Shown here: piece after piece, positions 46,952 to 59,087 of the stretch | Layout of the letters: each line of letters starts with the position of its first letter | Numbering within the stretch: position 1 is the first letter of the stretch | Assembly (NCBI GenBank): GCA_024138015.1 | Contig: JAMXBB010000011.1 | Location: 44,062,194 to 44,126,193, forward strand | Direction of reading: 5' to 3' | Length of the DNA stretch: 64,000 nt | Origin: Lumnitzera littorea | Lineage: Eukaryota; Streptophyta; Magnoliopsida; Myrtales; Combretaceae | Made by a program: the position numbers and the translations under genes | The notes under the pieces: model-generated | What the model was told of the DNA's origin: nothing | Database searches by the model: none | The model's input: the letters and a program-made list of their open reading frames with translations, nothing else

Positions 46952-47756
46952 CTCTATCCAATTTTCCTTTTCTTCTTTCTCGTTTTGTTTAGCCTAGAAT
47001 CCATGGGAAAGGGGAAGAAAAAGAAAATCTTCTAAAACCCCAACTCTTGGGCTATGGATTTAAGCAAATCTTAAGTAGTTTTTTAGGGATTTGATAAAAT
47101 CATTGTTAAAAATATCAAACATAATTAGAACTTACATTAATATTCATGAAAAGTTTTGGCAAAAAAAAAAAAATCTATGAAATGAGGATTCGCTAAAATC
47201 CACAAAAACTTAAGCTTAAGCTATTAAAATTTAATTGAATCCGAGCTTGTTAGAGGAGAGTTGTAAAAATATAAAACAAGCTTAAGAAAAGGATAAAAAA
47301 AGAATTGGACACTCGAAAATCAAACAAACAAGCACCCAACAACTCTTTCTCTTTAAATACCATCGGAACACTCTCTATCTAACCTACAACTAGTACACAT
47401 ACCACCATTATATGAATTAAACACTACATGTGAGCCACTGTGACCTAAATGTCCAAACCCTACCACTTTTGTAACCTACAGTGGCCTGCAACCTGATTTC
47501 TAACTCAAACCCCATGCTACCACACGCTACCTCTCTAAAACACCACTTAGAAACCTTAGAACAACCTTTTCACTAAATAAAAGTGATCACCACCGGTTGC
47601 ACAAAATCTACTGTCGCCATCAATTTTAAAAAACCACCACCAAAAACCTAAGGCACTTGTTGCAAACTCAATTTTGTCAATAACTCTCTTACAAAAGTGC
47701 AATTTCCCCCTCGTTTTGTTGATTAGAAAGTCCTACATAAAGCTTAGAAGGCCATT
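46952..47756. other. unassigned DNA between F1 copies
   Basis: About 800 bp with no recognised gene or repeat. It includes an A-run at 47160-47173, and from about 47340 a C/A-rich stretch with many ACC/CAC triplets. No reading frame of note on either strand. Confidence 0.5.
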
Positions 47757-49391
47757 TGTAAACTTTTCTACTTAAGGGGATATGTAGTTAACTAAGAGTA
47801 CTCCTTGATCATTCCTAAGAATCAACTAAATTAAGAACTAAAGTCTACATCTACAAAACAAGCCTAGTTTTTCAATTCAAAAGCTCATTGTTAATAAAAA
47901 CTTGAATATGAGAATACTAGACCCTAAATCATCTAAAACCCTAAACCCAAGGATAATTAAGGACTTGTGACCCTAAATGAATAATTGAAAATTTAACTTA
48001 AAAATTATAAAATTTTATTCAACTCTAGAAAATTATAAAATTCCATAAGAAGCAAATCATAACATAGGAATTAATATAAGAGCCAAAGCCTAAAAGAATT
48101 ACATATAAGACAACTTCCTTATTACCCTTATAAGCTATGTCATTTTTTGGATAGGCAAATCAACCAATCACATTAAATAACTTATCATTTGAGAGTTGGA
48201 TTCACATATCACTTGATAACCTTTCAATAGCTTATGATAAGACAATTACCTTATCTCACCATAAGCTACACTATACATGGATAAGTTATACACCTACCTA
48301 CCTTATCTATTTAATTTAAAAACAAGTGATGAGATAAGGCCATATCCTAAAAGATTGGACCATGGCCAATTGAAAAGAAAGGGGAGTAGGAGGCCATACT
48401 TTATCATTTAACCATCAATTCATTTATCTTTCATAAACAATATTTTCCCCTTATTGCTTACATCATCCAACTATTATAAGGTAAGGCTTATGCACTAAAT
48501 AGAAGACAACAAAAAGGACTTTGTTTAGAACTCACACATACACATTTGAAACCAGCACTCTCTCCCTCAAATCCTCTCTTCTTTCACTCTATTTTTACAC
48601 ACATTAAACAAACAAACAAAAGAGAGACCAAGCCCCACAAATCCCTACACAACCACTATACATATATACACCCATTCATAGCACCAAAGTGCCACCCTAC
48701 TCCTCCATTTTAGTTTGCCTAAAAGACCATCTTAGGAATCTTTAGGAAACCTAAAAACCAACCTTAAACCCCAAAGTTATGGTAACATAGGGAGCTTACG
48801 AAAAGGAAAAGAAAACAAATATCAAAAGAGGACTCTAAGTGTACAATCACCTTCAATACTCATTTAGGAAGAGTAAGTTTTTTTTTTTTCCCCTTAATTT
48901 GAATACTTTAGTGTGCCATGCCTAGGAGCTCATATATTTTCATAAGGATATTAACATGCATATAAGGTGATATGATAGCTAATTTACATTAGGTGGTAAG
49001 CTTATGAATCTCTTACATGAAAGTTGGAACATGAATATACTAAGTTTAGTATTATGTAAGATGCATGCATAGCACTTAGAATGGAAGTTTATGACTTGAG
49101 AAAATCAAGAAATATGTATATGGATGATAGACAAACATGCTGCACATGATGTATTTGAAGGGTATTTAGGCATTACTTTTACTTCTACTTAGCTTCATAT
49201 GCTTAAATCTAGCTTTAGGTGAAGGAAAAACTATTATATGATGTTTTTATAAGGAAATCAACTCTTTGAGATGTAAACAAAGGTGTAGCACTTATGATAA
49301 GTATGTGATCTATAATTTCTACTTAGTATTTTAGCCAAATGATCTTCTTATGGAGGAGAAGTTAAGTTAGAGCTAGGTTATAAGTAGCGTA
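47757..49391 (+). mobile_element. F1 fragment, copy 9, start to middle
   Basis: It begins TGTAAACTTTTCTAC and follows the plus-strand F1 layout (diverged) through the CT-rich region near 48550 and beyond. It is cut at 49391, where copy 8 begins in the opposite orientation. The divergence from copies 5 and 6 is large, so it is an old copy. Confidence 0.7.
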
Positions 49392-49560
49392 TATCATGAC
49401 TTGAATAGTATCATTATCGTAGTAAATTGTTGTATACTGCATAAAGATCTATGATCAACCTCTTCATTGATCACAAGCCTTCTATATGATACATACGTCT
49501 CCTTCTACTTCATGTGACCATTAGGCCCATAGATAAGTAATATTAAGTAGGATGACTAAA

Positions 49561-50022
49561 ATTAACATTTAATTACAAAGGTGCTCAAGTTAGAGTGTGG
49601 ATTCGTACAATTTCACAACAAAAGAATATTATAATGTATTTAAAGTCAAAAAGTTCTCCATTAAGGAAGTTTACTATGGAGTAAATGAAATGAATAAATA
49701 TATCTATAAGTCATTAATACAAAAAAATTCCCTCTTCTCTTCCTAAGCATACAACCCTGTCTTAGTGTGAGACTCACCTTAGGCGTTCTTCATTAACATT
49801 TAATTACAAAGGTGCTTAAGTTAGAGTGTGGATTCGTACAATTCCACAACAAAAGAATATTACAACGTATTTAAAGTCAAAAAGTTCTCCATTAAGGAAG
49901 TTTACTATGGAGTAAATGAAACGAATAAATATATCTATAAGTCATTAAAACAAAAAAAATTCCCTTTGCTCTTCTTAAGCATACAACCCTGTCTCAATGT
50001 GAGACTCACCTCGGGCATTCTT
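49561..50022 (-). repeat. 231-bp direct tandem duplication in F1 copy 8
   Basis: 49561-49791 and 49792-50022 are near-identical, both starting ATTAACATTTAATTACAAAG. Differences are few, so the duplication is much younger than the copy. An 80-codon reading frame over the second unit (49828-50070) is an accident of this repeat. Confidence 0.85.
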
Positions 50023-53000
50023 CAGCTCGAAGAACAAAAAGATGATTTTGCAACAAAAGAAATTTGTTAGGGTGTAAGCTTATGCTTAGTGTGTAAGGAT
50101 CCTATGAGGGAGCCTAGCAGTATTGCTTAGAATTTCCACATCACATGTGTACCCATGATAAGAAATTTGCCTTATAAGTTAGAGATTGCAAAACTATAAA
50201 TAGTTAGTTACTAGGGTTTTCAATTTTAGTTCATTAACTCATTGCATAATGTAAATAATTATGGATATCCATTATTCCACAATTCCTCAAAATCATAGAG
50301 AATTGGTATCCTTTACCAAAACAATGAAATAAGATAAACAATTCCAAAAAATTCTAAACTTACTAAAGATACTAAACTTAATTGATATATTAGTTGTTTC
50401 CTAAAGCATTCCAAATTAACTACACAAGCTTTTCATCATACTGATTCAATGGTAGTACTCTGCATTCGATTCCTATCCCTATCCCAACTATTGATCAACT
50501 TGTAAGGAAAATAACTGTTGGGGTGTAAGCTTACACTTAGTGAGATAAATCCCCTTGTCTATTGCACTATTGTGCTTAAGTCTAAACAAAACCATATATA
50601 TACTTTCTTTCTAGAACAACAAATTATATTTTCAAAACCCCAAGTCTAGCAGTGTAGTGGCCTCTACAATCTATAAACACATACCCTAAGCAGAAGCCAC
50701 AACACATGGCCCCTTGCCAATGGTTGGCGTCTCCTGACACCTATGAATGATGACAAAGACTCAATATGAATGATGACATAGCTAGTGCCCAATCCTGCAG
50801 GAGACTCTCCTCTTGTGAGTCCCTTCCCATCTTTTGCATGAAGTGGCAGTCGATGTCATCTGAATGTAATTATAGGGAATGCTTAATTCATTGAATTTCT
50901 TAATCATATAAATGATTAATTTGGTTTTTCATAGTAATCAGAAAATTTTGTTTCATACAATCACACGTATGAATTATTGCAAGAAATTACTATTATTAAG
51001 TGATTAACAAGCCATAGCATTCAATCATGGACTTACATACAAGCATTTCCCATATCCCATGAGTATCCAATTTACATATGTAAGTTTAGGTGCATTTATT
51101 CTATAAGTAAAATCAAGTAAAGAGTCATAAAAAATTCACTCAATCAACCATGTGAATCAATCGAAGAAATCTGGGGGTAGGTCGTCTCCAAAAGCCGGGT
51201 CCCCTAGACATCGCAAGTATGATACTATAAGGATTTGAAATAGAACTTACAAAACTAAGATAAAACCTTTTAAGTTATACTTTTGACTAGTTTTCATATT
51301 TTTCTCGATTTTTTTTGTTTAAAAGTTTAATCACGTATAACTTTCTCATTTTAAATCCAATTTTTACCATCTTATAGTCAATCTTCATTATTTTCGAGTG
51401 TACTTTAATGTGGTGAGGTTATATTTTTGAGACAAGGCACACAAAACTGTCCATAAATCAGAACAGTAGTGATCCCTATGTTTTGGTGTCCTTTTGGGCT
51501 TTGTTTGATTGTTGGGCTTTTTAGTTATCTTAGGAAATTCTTTAGGCTTGGGCTTAGGACTTTATTCTAAACTTAAAATACTCCTTAAGGTTAGATTTTC
51601 AACTTTGGTTTACACTCTTGGTGTTAACAACAACTCCTTAGGCTTTTATGTAGGCTTAAGTTGTTAAATGGGCTTATTTTTTGTTCAAACTAAAGTTAAT
51701 GACTTTGTTAGGCTTATGGAGTCTTAAGTGGACTTCTTGTAGACTTCAAAACAACCTTTCTTAATACTTTAAAGTACTGGTCAAAATTTTAATGAAGGTC
51801 TAACTTAGAGTTCTAGGCTCGGTTTTGAGTTTTAGGTTTTGTATACTTACTATACTTGTTTTAGCTGATCTTTTCACTTTGTTCACATAGTTTTATCATA
51901 TTTTTAAGTGGATTTTGCTTAGGTTCCAAATCTGGCTGTGAGAGTCTAAGGGTCACACACTTGGTTTTTTAAGTTGTTTTATTATTTCCTTAAGCTTAAG
52001 GGTTAGATAAAAAACCTATGCTAATCATATTCTAACTCCGACTTAACTTCTCTTATATGAGGCAACTATTTAGCTTATACATTACATAAAAATAATAGTT
52101 CTCATACTTATCATAACTTCTATGCCATAGTTCACATCTCATAAAGTTAGTTTCCTCATAAAAGCTTTATGTAATGGATTTTCCTTTAGCTAAGGTTAGT
52201 TTTGAGTATGTTCAACTTAATAGAAGTGAAGATAACTCTTAAATAGCTTTCTTATACTTCACATCCAGCATGCCTTTTCTTTGTTCATGTGCATATTTCA
52301 TGACTTCCTCCACTTAATATCTTCCATTCTAAGGGTTAAACATGTCTCTTTACATAACACCAACTTATCATGCTCATATTTTAACTTTCTTGTGAAAGAT
52401 TCATAAGTTTATTTCTTAAAGTGGCTAGCTAAGTTATCATCTTAAGTTCATGCCAACATCTTTATAAAAATTATGGTCTCCTAACATGGCATAATAGATC
52501 ACTTAAATAAGGAAACAACTTACTCATCCTTAAAAGTGTAAACAAGATGGTTATGCAATTAAGCATCCTCTTAACTCATTGTCTTCCTTCCTTTTCTTGT
52601 AAGTTCTTTTGGAAGCTAAGGTCTTGATCTTTACAGTGGGTTTTTGGAGATATTCTAAAGTTTCTAAAAGTGGTTTTTGAAGTTGACAAATAGAGGGCAC
52701 AAAATAAAGCATGGTGCCATAAGTATGGAAGCAAAATAGTGGTGGCAATGTTGGGATTTTGTGGGGTTAGATTTTTTCTTTTGGTTTGTGTTAGAGTGAG
52801 AGAAAAGGAAGTGAAAATGAAAGTGAAATGAGGGAGTGAGTGGCCAGTTTTGAATGGGTGGGAAGTATGTTCAAGAAGCTTCAATTGGGTTATATTTTAG
52901 CATGCACAAATGTTAACTTTTAACAAGACTAGATGATGTAAGTATTAAGGGGTGAATAGTAGATTTGTAAGACAATTGAGTGATTGAAAGTTGACAAGGT

Positions 53001-53957
53001 ATGGCCTTCCTTAGGCTCTCTTCCTAACCAACCATAGGGTGTGCTTTTTGGGAATTAAGTTGTCTTGTCACTTAATTAAAATTTGAATACATAAAATAAT
53101 GTGATAACTTATCCATATATAGTATAAGTTATGGTGACATAAAGAAAGTATCTTATTACTAGCTTTTGATAAGTTATCAATTGATAAATGATTCCAACTC
53201 TCAATTGATAAGTTATCTAAAGTGATTGTTTGGTTTACTTATTCATGTACACAAGTCTTATGCATTAAGGATAAAGGAATTGTCTTATATGAAATTCTTT
53301 TAGAGTTTGTTTCTTAAATAATTTTGTAAGTTACAATTTAATTCTTATAAAATTATGAAATCTTCTAGAGTTAAATAAAATTATTCAAATTAAATTCTCA
53401 ACTAGTCACCTAGGGTTATAAGTTTTTAATTGTTTTAAGGTTTTGGGTTTTGGGTGACTTAAGGTTTACTGTTCTCGCATTCGAGTTTTATTGATAATAA
53501 ACTTTCGAATTGGAAAACTAAATTCGTTTTTTATATGTAAATTTAAATTCTTAGTTTAGTTGGTCCTTAAGAATGTTCATAAAGTACTCTTGGTTAATTT
53601 ATAAGCCTGTTAAAAGGTAAAGTTTACAAATATGGCTTATAAGTGAAGATAAGGGAATTGTCTTGTATGTAATTCTTGTAGGGTTTGGTTCTCAAATTAA
53701 TTTGTAAGTTGTGATTTGCTTCTTAAGAAATTTTAGAATTTTCTAGAGTTGAATAAAATTTATTCAAATTATATTTTTAATTATTTATTTAGGATCATAA
53801 ATCCTTGATTATCTCAAGTTTTAAGGTTCAAGTAAGTTTAGGTATGTTTTAGAGTTTTTCACCAATTCAGGATAATTAACTTACACTTAGGAGCTTAAGG
53901 TTCAATTGACTTAATTATTTAAGATCATCACTTTATTATGTAACTATATATATATAA

Positions 53958-54475
53958 TATGTCAACTAGATAAATCGTTTTCCGAGAAGAGAATAGGCCT
54001 AAATGATGTAAAATAAAAATTCTATTGCGTCTTTCAAATATTGATTATATTCAATGAGATCATCACCATTATTATCTTTAGGTTTTTAAGACATTTATCA
54101 TTATATTATTGTTCTTAGTATATAGCATTGTCTTGCTAAGTCAACATGAGGCCCTACGAAATCCTTACCTTTTCTTCTGGACAGTCATAGTTTGAAGTTA
54201 TATACTAAAGAACTTTCGTTTTAATTAAAATTTTATTATTGATTGTATATAGGAAAAAACAGAGAGATATAAACAAAGTAAACAAATATTATTTATTAAT
54301 TGTCTAAAACAAAAAGTATACGTCTAATAAGTTAAATAAAATATTTATGATAGTGTTATAACCAAGTAATGGCATCAAACAAATAAGTTAAGACTTCTGC
54401 TTCTTCTTTCCAATTCTCAGGATTATATTTTTTAAACATCTACAGAACAAAACATGTTATTAGTACATACATACA
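53958..54475 (-). other. foreign insert in F1 copy 7, probable captured host-gene 3' end
   Basis: Other long F1 copies go straight from TTTATTATGCAAC through an AT-rich stretch to CATAYGATAGATTAAG (see 22335-22400 and 18345-18380). In copy 7 about 515 bp of unrelated sequence sits at that point. On the minus strand it reads a truncated intron end, a short last exon and an AT-rich 3' UTR-like stretch. Exact edges are blurred by AT microsatellites and no TSD can be read. Confidence 0.55.
54356..54439 (-). pseudogene. captured last exon of an unidentified host gene
   Basis: The minus strand has an acceptor-like TTTTGTTCTGTAG directly before ATG, then 27 open codons and TAA. The peptide (MFKKYNPENWKEEAEV, then LTYLFDAITWL) has a gene-like composition, unlike the surrounding low-complexity DNA. 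An AT-rich stretch with AATAAA-like words follows the stop, as in a 3' UTR. The protein family was not recognised. The exon could begin before the ATG codon in another phase only if the AG is not the splice site. Only the gene end is present, so this is a fragment. Confidence 0.45.
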
Positions 54476-54500
54476 GATATATATATATATATATATATAT
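54475..54500. repeat. (AT)n microsatellite
   Basis: An AT run at the right edge of the foreign insert in F1 copy 7. Confidence 0.8.
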
Positions 54501-57500
54501 CACACGAGAGATTAAGAAAAGAGAAGGAAATTGCTTAGTAATATATATATATATATATATTGTAGGGCTACTTATGTACACAAGTAAAATTAATTTTCTA
54601 AATTTATTAATTTGTTCTTTTAACTAGCTTAGTTTTGTTGTTTATTATTACTTGAAATCATCTTTGATTCGTTCATTATCAATTTTATATGATTTCACAA
54701 AATTAATGATAATTTTATTGATTTATAGCTTTTCAAGCTTTAGGATAATTTTATAGAGTTTTACCAATTTTTACGATTTGATATTTATGGTTTCTATTAA
54801 GTTTAAGTTTACATTTTTAAAAGTACGTATATGTAGAGATTGGGGTTTTCGTGCATGATTAGGGTTTTCAAATCGTATAATAGGGTCTTTCATGTTCATT
54901 TTAAGTTTCAAGTTTAAAATTTTAATTAGTTTTCATTTTATATGGTTTTATCGACTTAAGGAAATATCAACAATACTTGACTTCGACACCATGTCTAAAA
55001 GGTTAAATTTGCGAAGTCTACATAGTGAGTAAATCCCTCCACCATGCCATACAAATATTGTTTCAATGCACAACATATGAATGCATAAATAATCAGAATG
55101 ACAAACAATATATGTAGTGACCTAGGAACTGCATACAACTCAGAATTACGCTTCCTATAGTCCGGGTTGGAGATAATTAATCGATACAAACCATCAACTA
55201 AGTCCGAGCACTTAGGTTTTCATTCCACTTGCACCAATGTACTCAAATCAACTTAAACAAATATATAATATATACAACTTTACTTTTCATACGAATAATA
55301 TGCTTTCCTTTTCCAAAATCAAATTTTTAAGTCAAAATTCCTAAATCTAGCGATGTTGTGGCCTCTACAATCCATATCACAAGCCTTAAGTGAAAACCAC
55401 AAAACATAACCCTTCGCTAACAGTTAGCGTCCCTTAGCGTTTAGTAAGCCCAAAAGCCCAGGATAGAGACTTAATAATATAAACGACACATTTGCCTAAT
55501 CCTAGTAGAAGGCTTTGCTCCTATGAGCCCATTCCCATCTTCCATGTGAGGTGGCAGTCGGTGTAGTTATAATGCAAATATGAGAAATGCATGACTCATT
55601 GATTTTTATAGTTGAATGCTTAATTAATTCAATTTCCATTGTGATTAAGCAATTTTATTCCATATAATCCATGCATACTATTATCACAACAATTCCCATT
55701 ATTATCTCATTAGCAAGTCATGGCATTCAATCATAATACAGTACACATGCATTTCCCATATCACACAATTCAAGTTCATTTCATAAATTTAAGTGCAACT
55801 ACATTACAAGAAAAATCATGCATGAAGTTAACGAGAATCACTTACTTAGCCATGGTAGATTAGTCGTAGTAGTCTAGGGATAGGTTGTCTCCCACAATCA
55901 GGTCCCCTGAACATCACAAATATGATAAAGTTAAGAGTTTGAGATGAAATTGAAAGGCCAATCTAAAATTCTTTAAGTAACACTTTTTAACTTAGTTTCA
56001 TATTTTTCCCAATTTTACTTAAAACTTCAATCGCATGAACTTTCTCATTTTAAATCCGATTTTTATGATCTTGTAGTCGATTTCATCATTTTTTAGTGTA
56101 CTTTAATGTGGTAGGTTAGATTTTCAAAATGAGGCATGCAAATCTGTCCACTGATTAGAATAGTAGCTATCCTTAAGTTTTGGAACTCTTTTGGGCTTAG
56201 TTTGGTTGTTAGGTGTTATCTTAGGAAATCTTTTGGGCTTGGGCTTAGGACTTTATTCTAAGCTTAAAATACTTTTTAAGGTCATATTTCCCTCTTTGTC
56301 TTATGGCCTTGGTGCTATCAACATTTTCATGGACTTTTATGTGGGTTTATATGGTCAAATAGGCTTGTTTTTTGTTTAAACTAAGGTTAGTCATTTTAGT
56401 GGGCTTAGGGAGTATTAAGTGGGCTTCTCATGTGCTTGAAAACAATCTTCATTGAAAGATTAAGGTACTAGTTAGAAATTTGCTGAAGGCCCAACTTGGA
56501 GTTCTATGCTTGTTTTGAGTATTTTAAGCTCGGTTTTGAGTTTTAGGCTTTATACACTTGTTATACTTGCTTTGGTTGGTCTTTTCACTTTGTTTACTTA
56601 GTTTTATCATATTTTTAAGTGACTTTTCTTGTAGTTCCAAGTCTGGATGGTATGGTTCAAGGGTCACCAACTTGGTTTTTCAACTTATTTTATCATTTCC
56701 TTAGGTTTAGGTGTTAGATCATGAACTTATGCTACTCATATTCTAACTCTAACTTAACTTCTCTTTCATAAGGTGATTATTTAACTTATGTACTACATAA
56801 AAATGATAAATCACATACTTATCATAAACTTTATGCCATAGTTCACACCTCAAAAAGTTGGTTTCTCCACAAAAACTTTATGTAATGGATTTTCTTTTAC
56901 CTAAAGCTAGATTTGAGCATATGTGAGCACATGAAATAAAAAATAACATCTAAATGCTACACATACTCTACATGCCTAGCATGTTATCTCCTTTTCCATA
57001 CACATATTTCATGATTTTCTTAACTTATAAACTTCTCTTCTAAGTGTTAGCCTTGTATCCTACAAAATACTAACTTAGCATGCTCATAATTTAACTTTCA
57101 TGTGAGAGATTCATAAGCTTATTTCTTAAGGTGGTTTAGCTATTTTATCACGTTATGTTCATGCCAATGTCTTCATGAAAATATGGTCTCTTAATATGGC
57201 ATACTAGAGTACTTTAACAAGGAAATAAACTTACTCGTCCTTAATGTGTAGAAATAGGTAGCTGTGCAACTAAGAGTCCACCTTTGCTCCTTGTTTTCTT
57301 TCCTTTTCTTGCAAGCTCTTTTAGTGGTCAAGATCTTGATGGTTGAGGTAGGTTTTGGGGATATTCTAAAGACTCCTAAAATGGATTTTGTAGTTGACAA
57401 AAGAAGGCAATAAAATAAGTTTCGTACCATGGGTTATGGAAGCAAAAGAGTGGTGGCAAGTAGGGATTTTGTAGGGTTAAGTTTCCTCTTTTAGTTTATG

Positions 57501-58241
57501 TTTGAAGTGTAGAAAAGGAAATGAAAGATGAAGGGGAAAAAGGAGAGAGTGTGCCGATTTGTTTGTTTGTGTGAAGTGTGTCCAACAAGCTTCATTTGGT
57601 TGTTTTTTATCATGCACAAAAGCTACTCTTTGACATGACTATATGATGTGAGCATTAAGGGGTGAATAGTAGATGTATAAAATAATTAGATTGATGGCTA
57701 AATGGCAAAGCATGGCCTCCCCCCTCTACTTCTTTTCCAGCTGGCCAAATAGGGTGTCCTTTGGTGCATTGTGTTGTCTTGTCACTTGCTTGAAAATTAA
57801 ATTGATTAAATAATGTAATAACTTATCCTTATGTACTATAGGTTATGGTGATATATTGAAATTATCTTATCACTAGCTTTTGATAGGTTATCAATTGCCA
57901 ATTGGTTCCAACTCTCAATTGTTAAGTTGTATAATGTGATTGGTTGGTATCCATATGTACATAGCTTATGCATGGAAATAAGGGGATTGTCTTATATGAA
58001 ATTCTTTGAGTTTGGTTCTTATATTAACTTGTAAGTTATGATTTATTTCTCATAAAATTATGAAATTTTCTAGAGTTAAAAAAAATTATTCAAATTAAAT
58101 TCTCAATTTGTCACTTAGGGTTACAAGTTCTTAATTATCTTAGAGTTTAGGGTTTTAGGCGACTTTAGGTTCGTTGTTCTCGTATTCGAGTTTTTATCGA
58201 TAATGAACTTTTGAATGGAAAAACTAAGTTTGTTTTTAAAT

Positions 58242-59087
58242 ATACTTATGCTTTCAATTATGAATTTCCTTGCAATTTCAATTAGTATTTGTGTTTTTGT
58301 TTCCAAATCCATGATTAGCTAAATTTATTTATAAGAATTGATGAAATCCTAGATAGCTAAGATAATGATTGTGCTCATGTTATAGAATTAAGAGATATAT
58401 GGATGATTCATGATTGCAATTTCTATGATTTCAATTATAATTGTTCAATTGATTATAATTGTTAAAAACCCTAATGATATGGGAGTTAATATAGGATTTG
58501 TTAGAAATTCTTAGTTGATTTGATTAATCAATGTGGAAGCAGAGTTAATTGAATTAATTAGAAATTATCTAGAAATTAATGCGATGTTCGACGATTGATT
58601 ATTCACTAAGACATTAAGAATAATTGATTTAGGACATTAGACAATTATAGTATCGGGAGATATGTGATTATAATTTAGAGTCTATTGTTGATTGGAAAAT
58701 GCGGAAGCTGACTAATTAATTACGAGTTTAAATCTCTAAGTTTTAAGATATAATAATTTCACATGAATGACCATATAGCTATTAATCTATATAACATGAT
58801 AACAATTTGATTGGCATAATCTAGGGTAGATTATGTTTTCCCATAATTCTCAATTGATTGCTTAATTTTAGATTTTTCATAGTTATTTTCTTTTCAATAG
58901 ATTTAGAGTAATTATTAGATTAATTAATTTAATTTTGATTGCTTGAATATTAATAAGAACTAGCATAGGATTAATAATTTCTTAGTCCTTGAGGGATCGA
59001 CAACCTTACTTTCTCTATATTACTTGACTCTGACTCAGTATACTTGTTGGAGTATTCGTGATTTATTTATATATATATATAGTTTAA
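58242..59087 (+). mobile_element. Athila-like LTR fragment, second copy
   Basis: It matches 31740-32594 over its length (CTTTCAATTATGAATTTCC to TATATAGTTTAA) and ends at the same boundary. It has the GGATCGACAACCTTACTT stretch near 58995. The left side is cut against F1 copy 8; the right side meets F2 sequence. Confidence 0.6.

Larger units (their letters stand above)
50092..55022 (-). mobile_element. F1 unit, copy 7, nested in copy 8 (TSD TAGTG), carrying a foreign insert
   Basis: The left end is TGTAAGGATCC (a b-type variant) and the right end AAGTCTACA, flanked by TAGTG at 50087-50091 and 55023-55027. It is 4931 bp; without the ~515-bp foreign insert at 53958-54475 it is about 4.4 kb. It has two terminal tandem units (53200-53625 and the next partial one). 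The GC-rich core is at 50640-50860. Confidence 0.88.
49392..58241 (-). mobile_element. F1 unit, copy 8, interrupted by copy 7 and truncated on the right
   Basis: It starts TATCATGACTTGAATAGTATC, an a-type terminus. Its own parts are 49392-50091 and 55028-58241. The core (55345-55580), the CTTTCTCATTTTAAATCC block (56040) and the purine-rich stretch (57480-57560) follow in normal order. It ends at about 58241 inside a tandem unit, where Athila-like sequence begins. It is diverged more than copies 4-6. A 231-bp tandem duplication lies near its left end. Confidence 0.75.
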
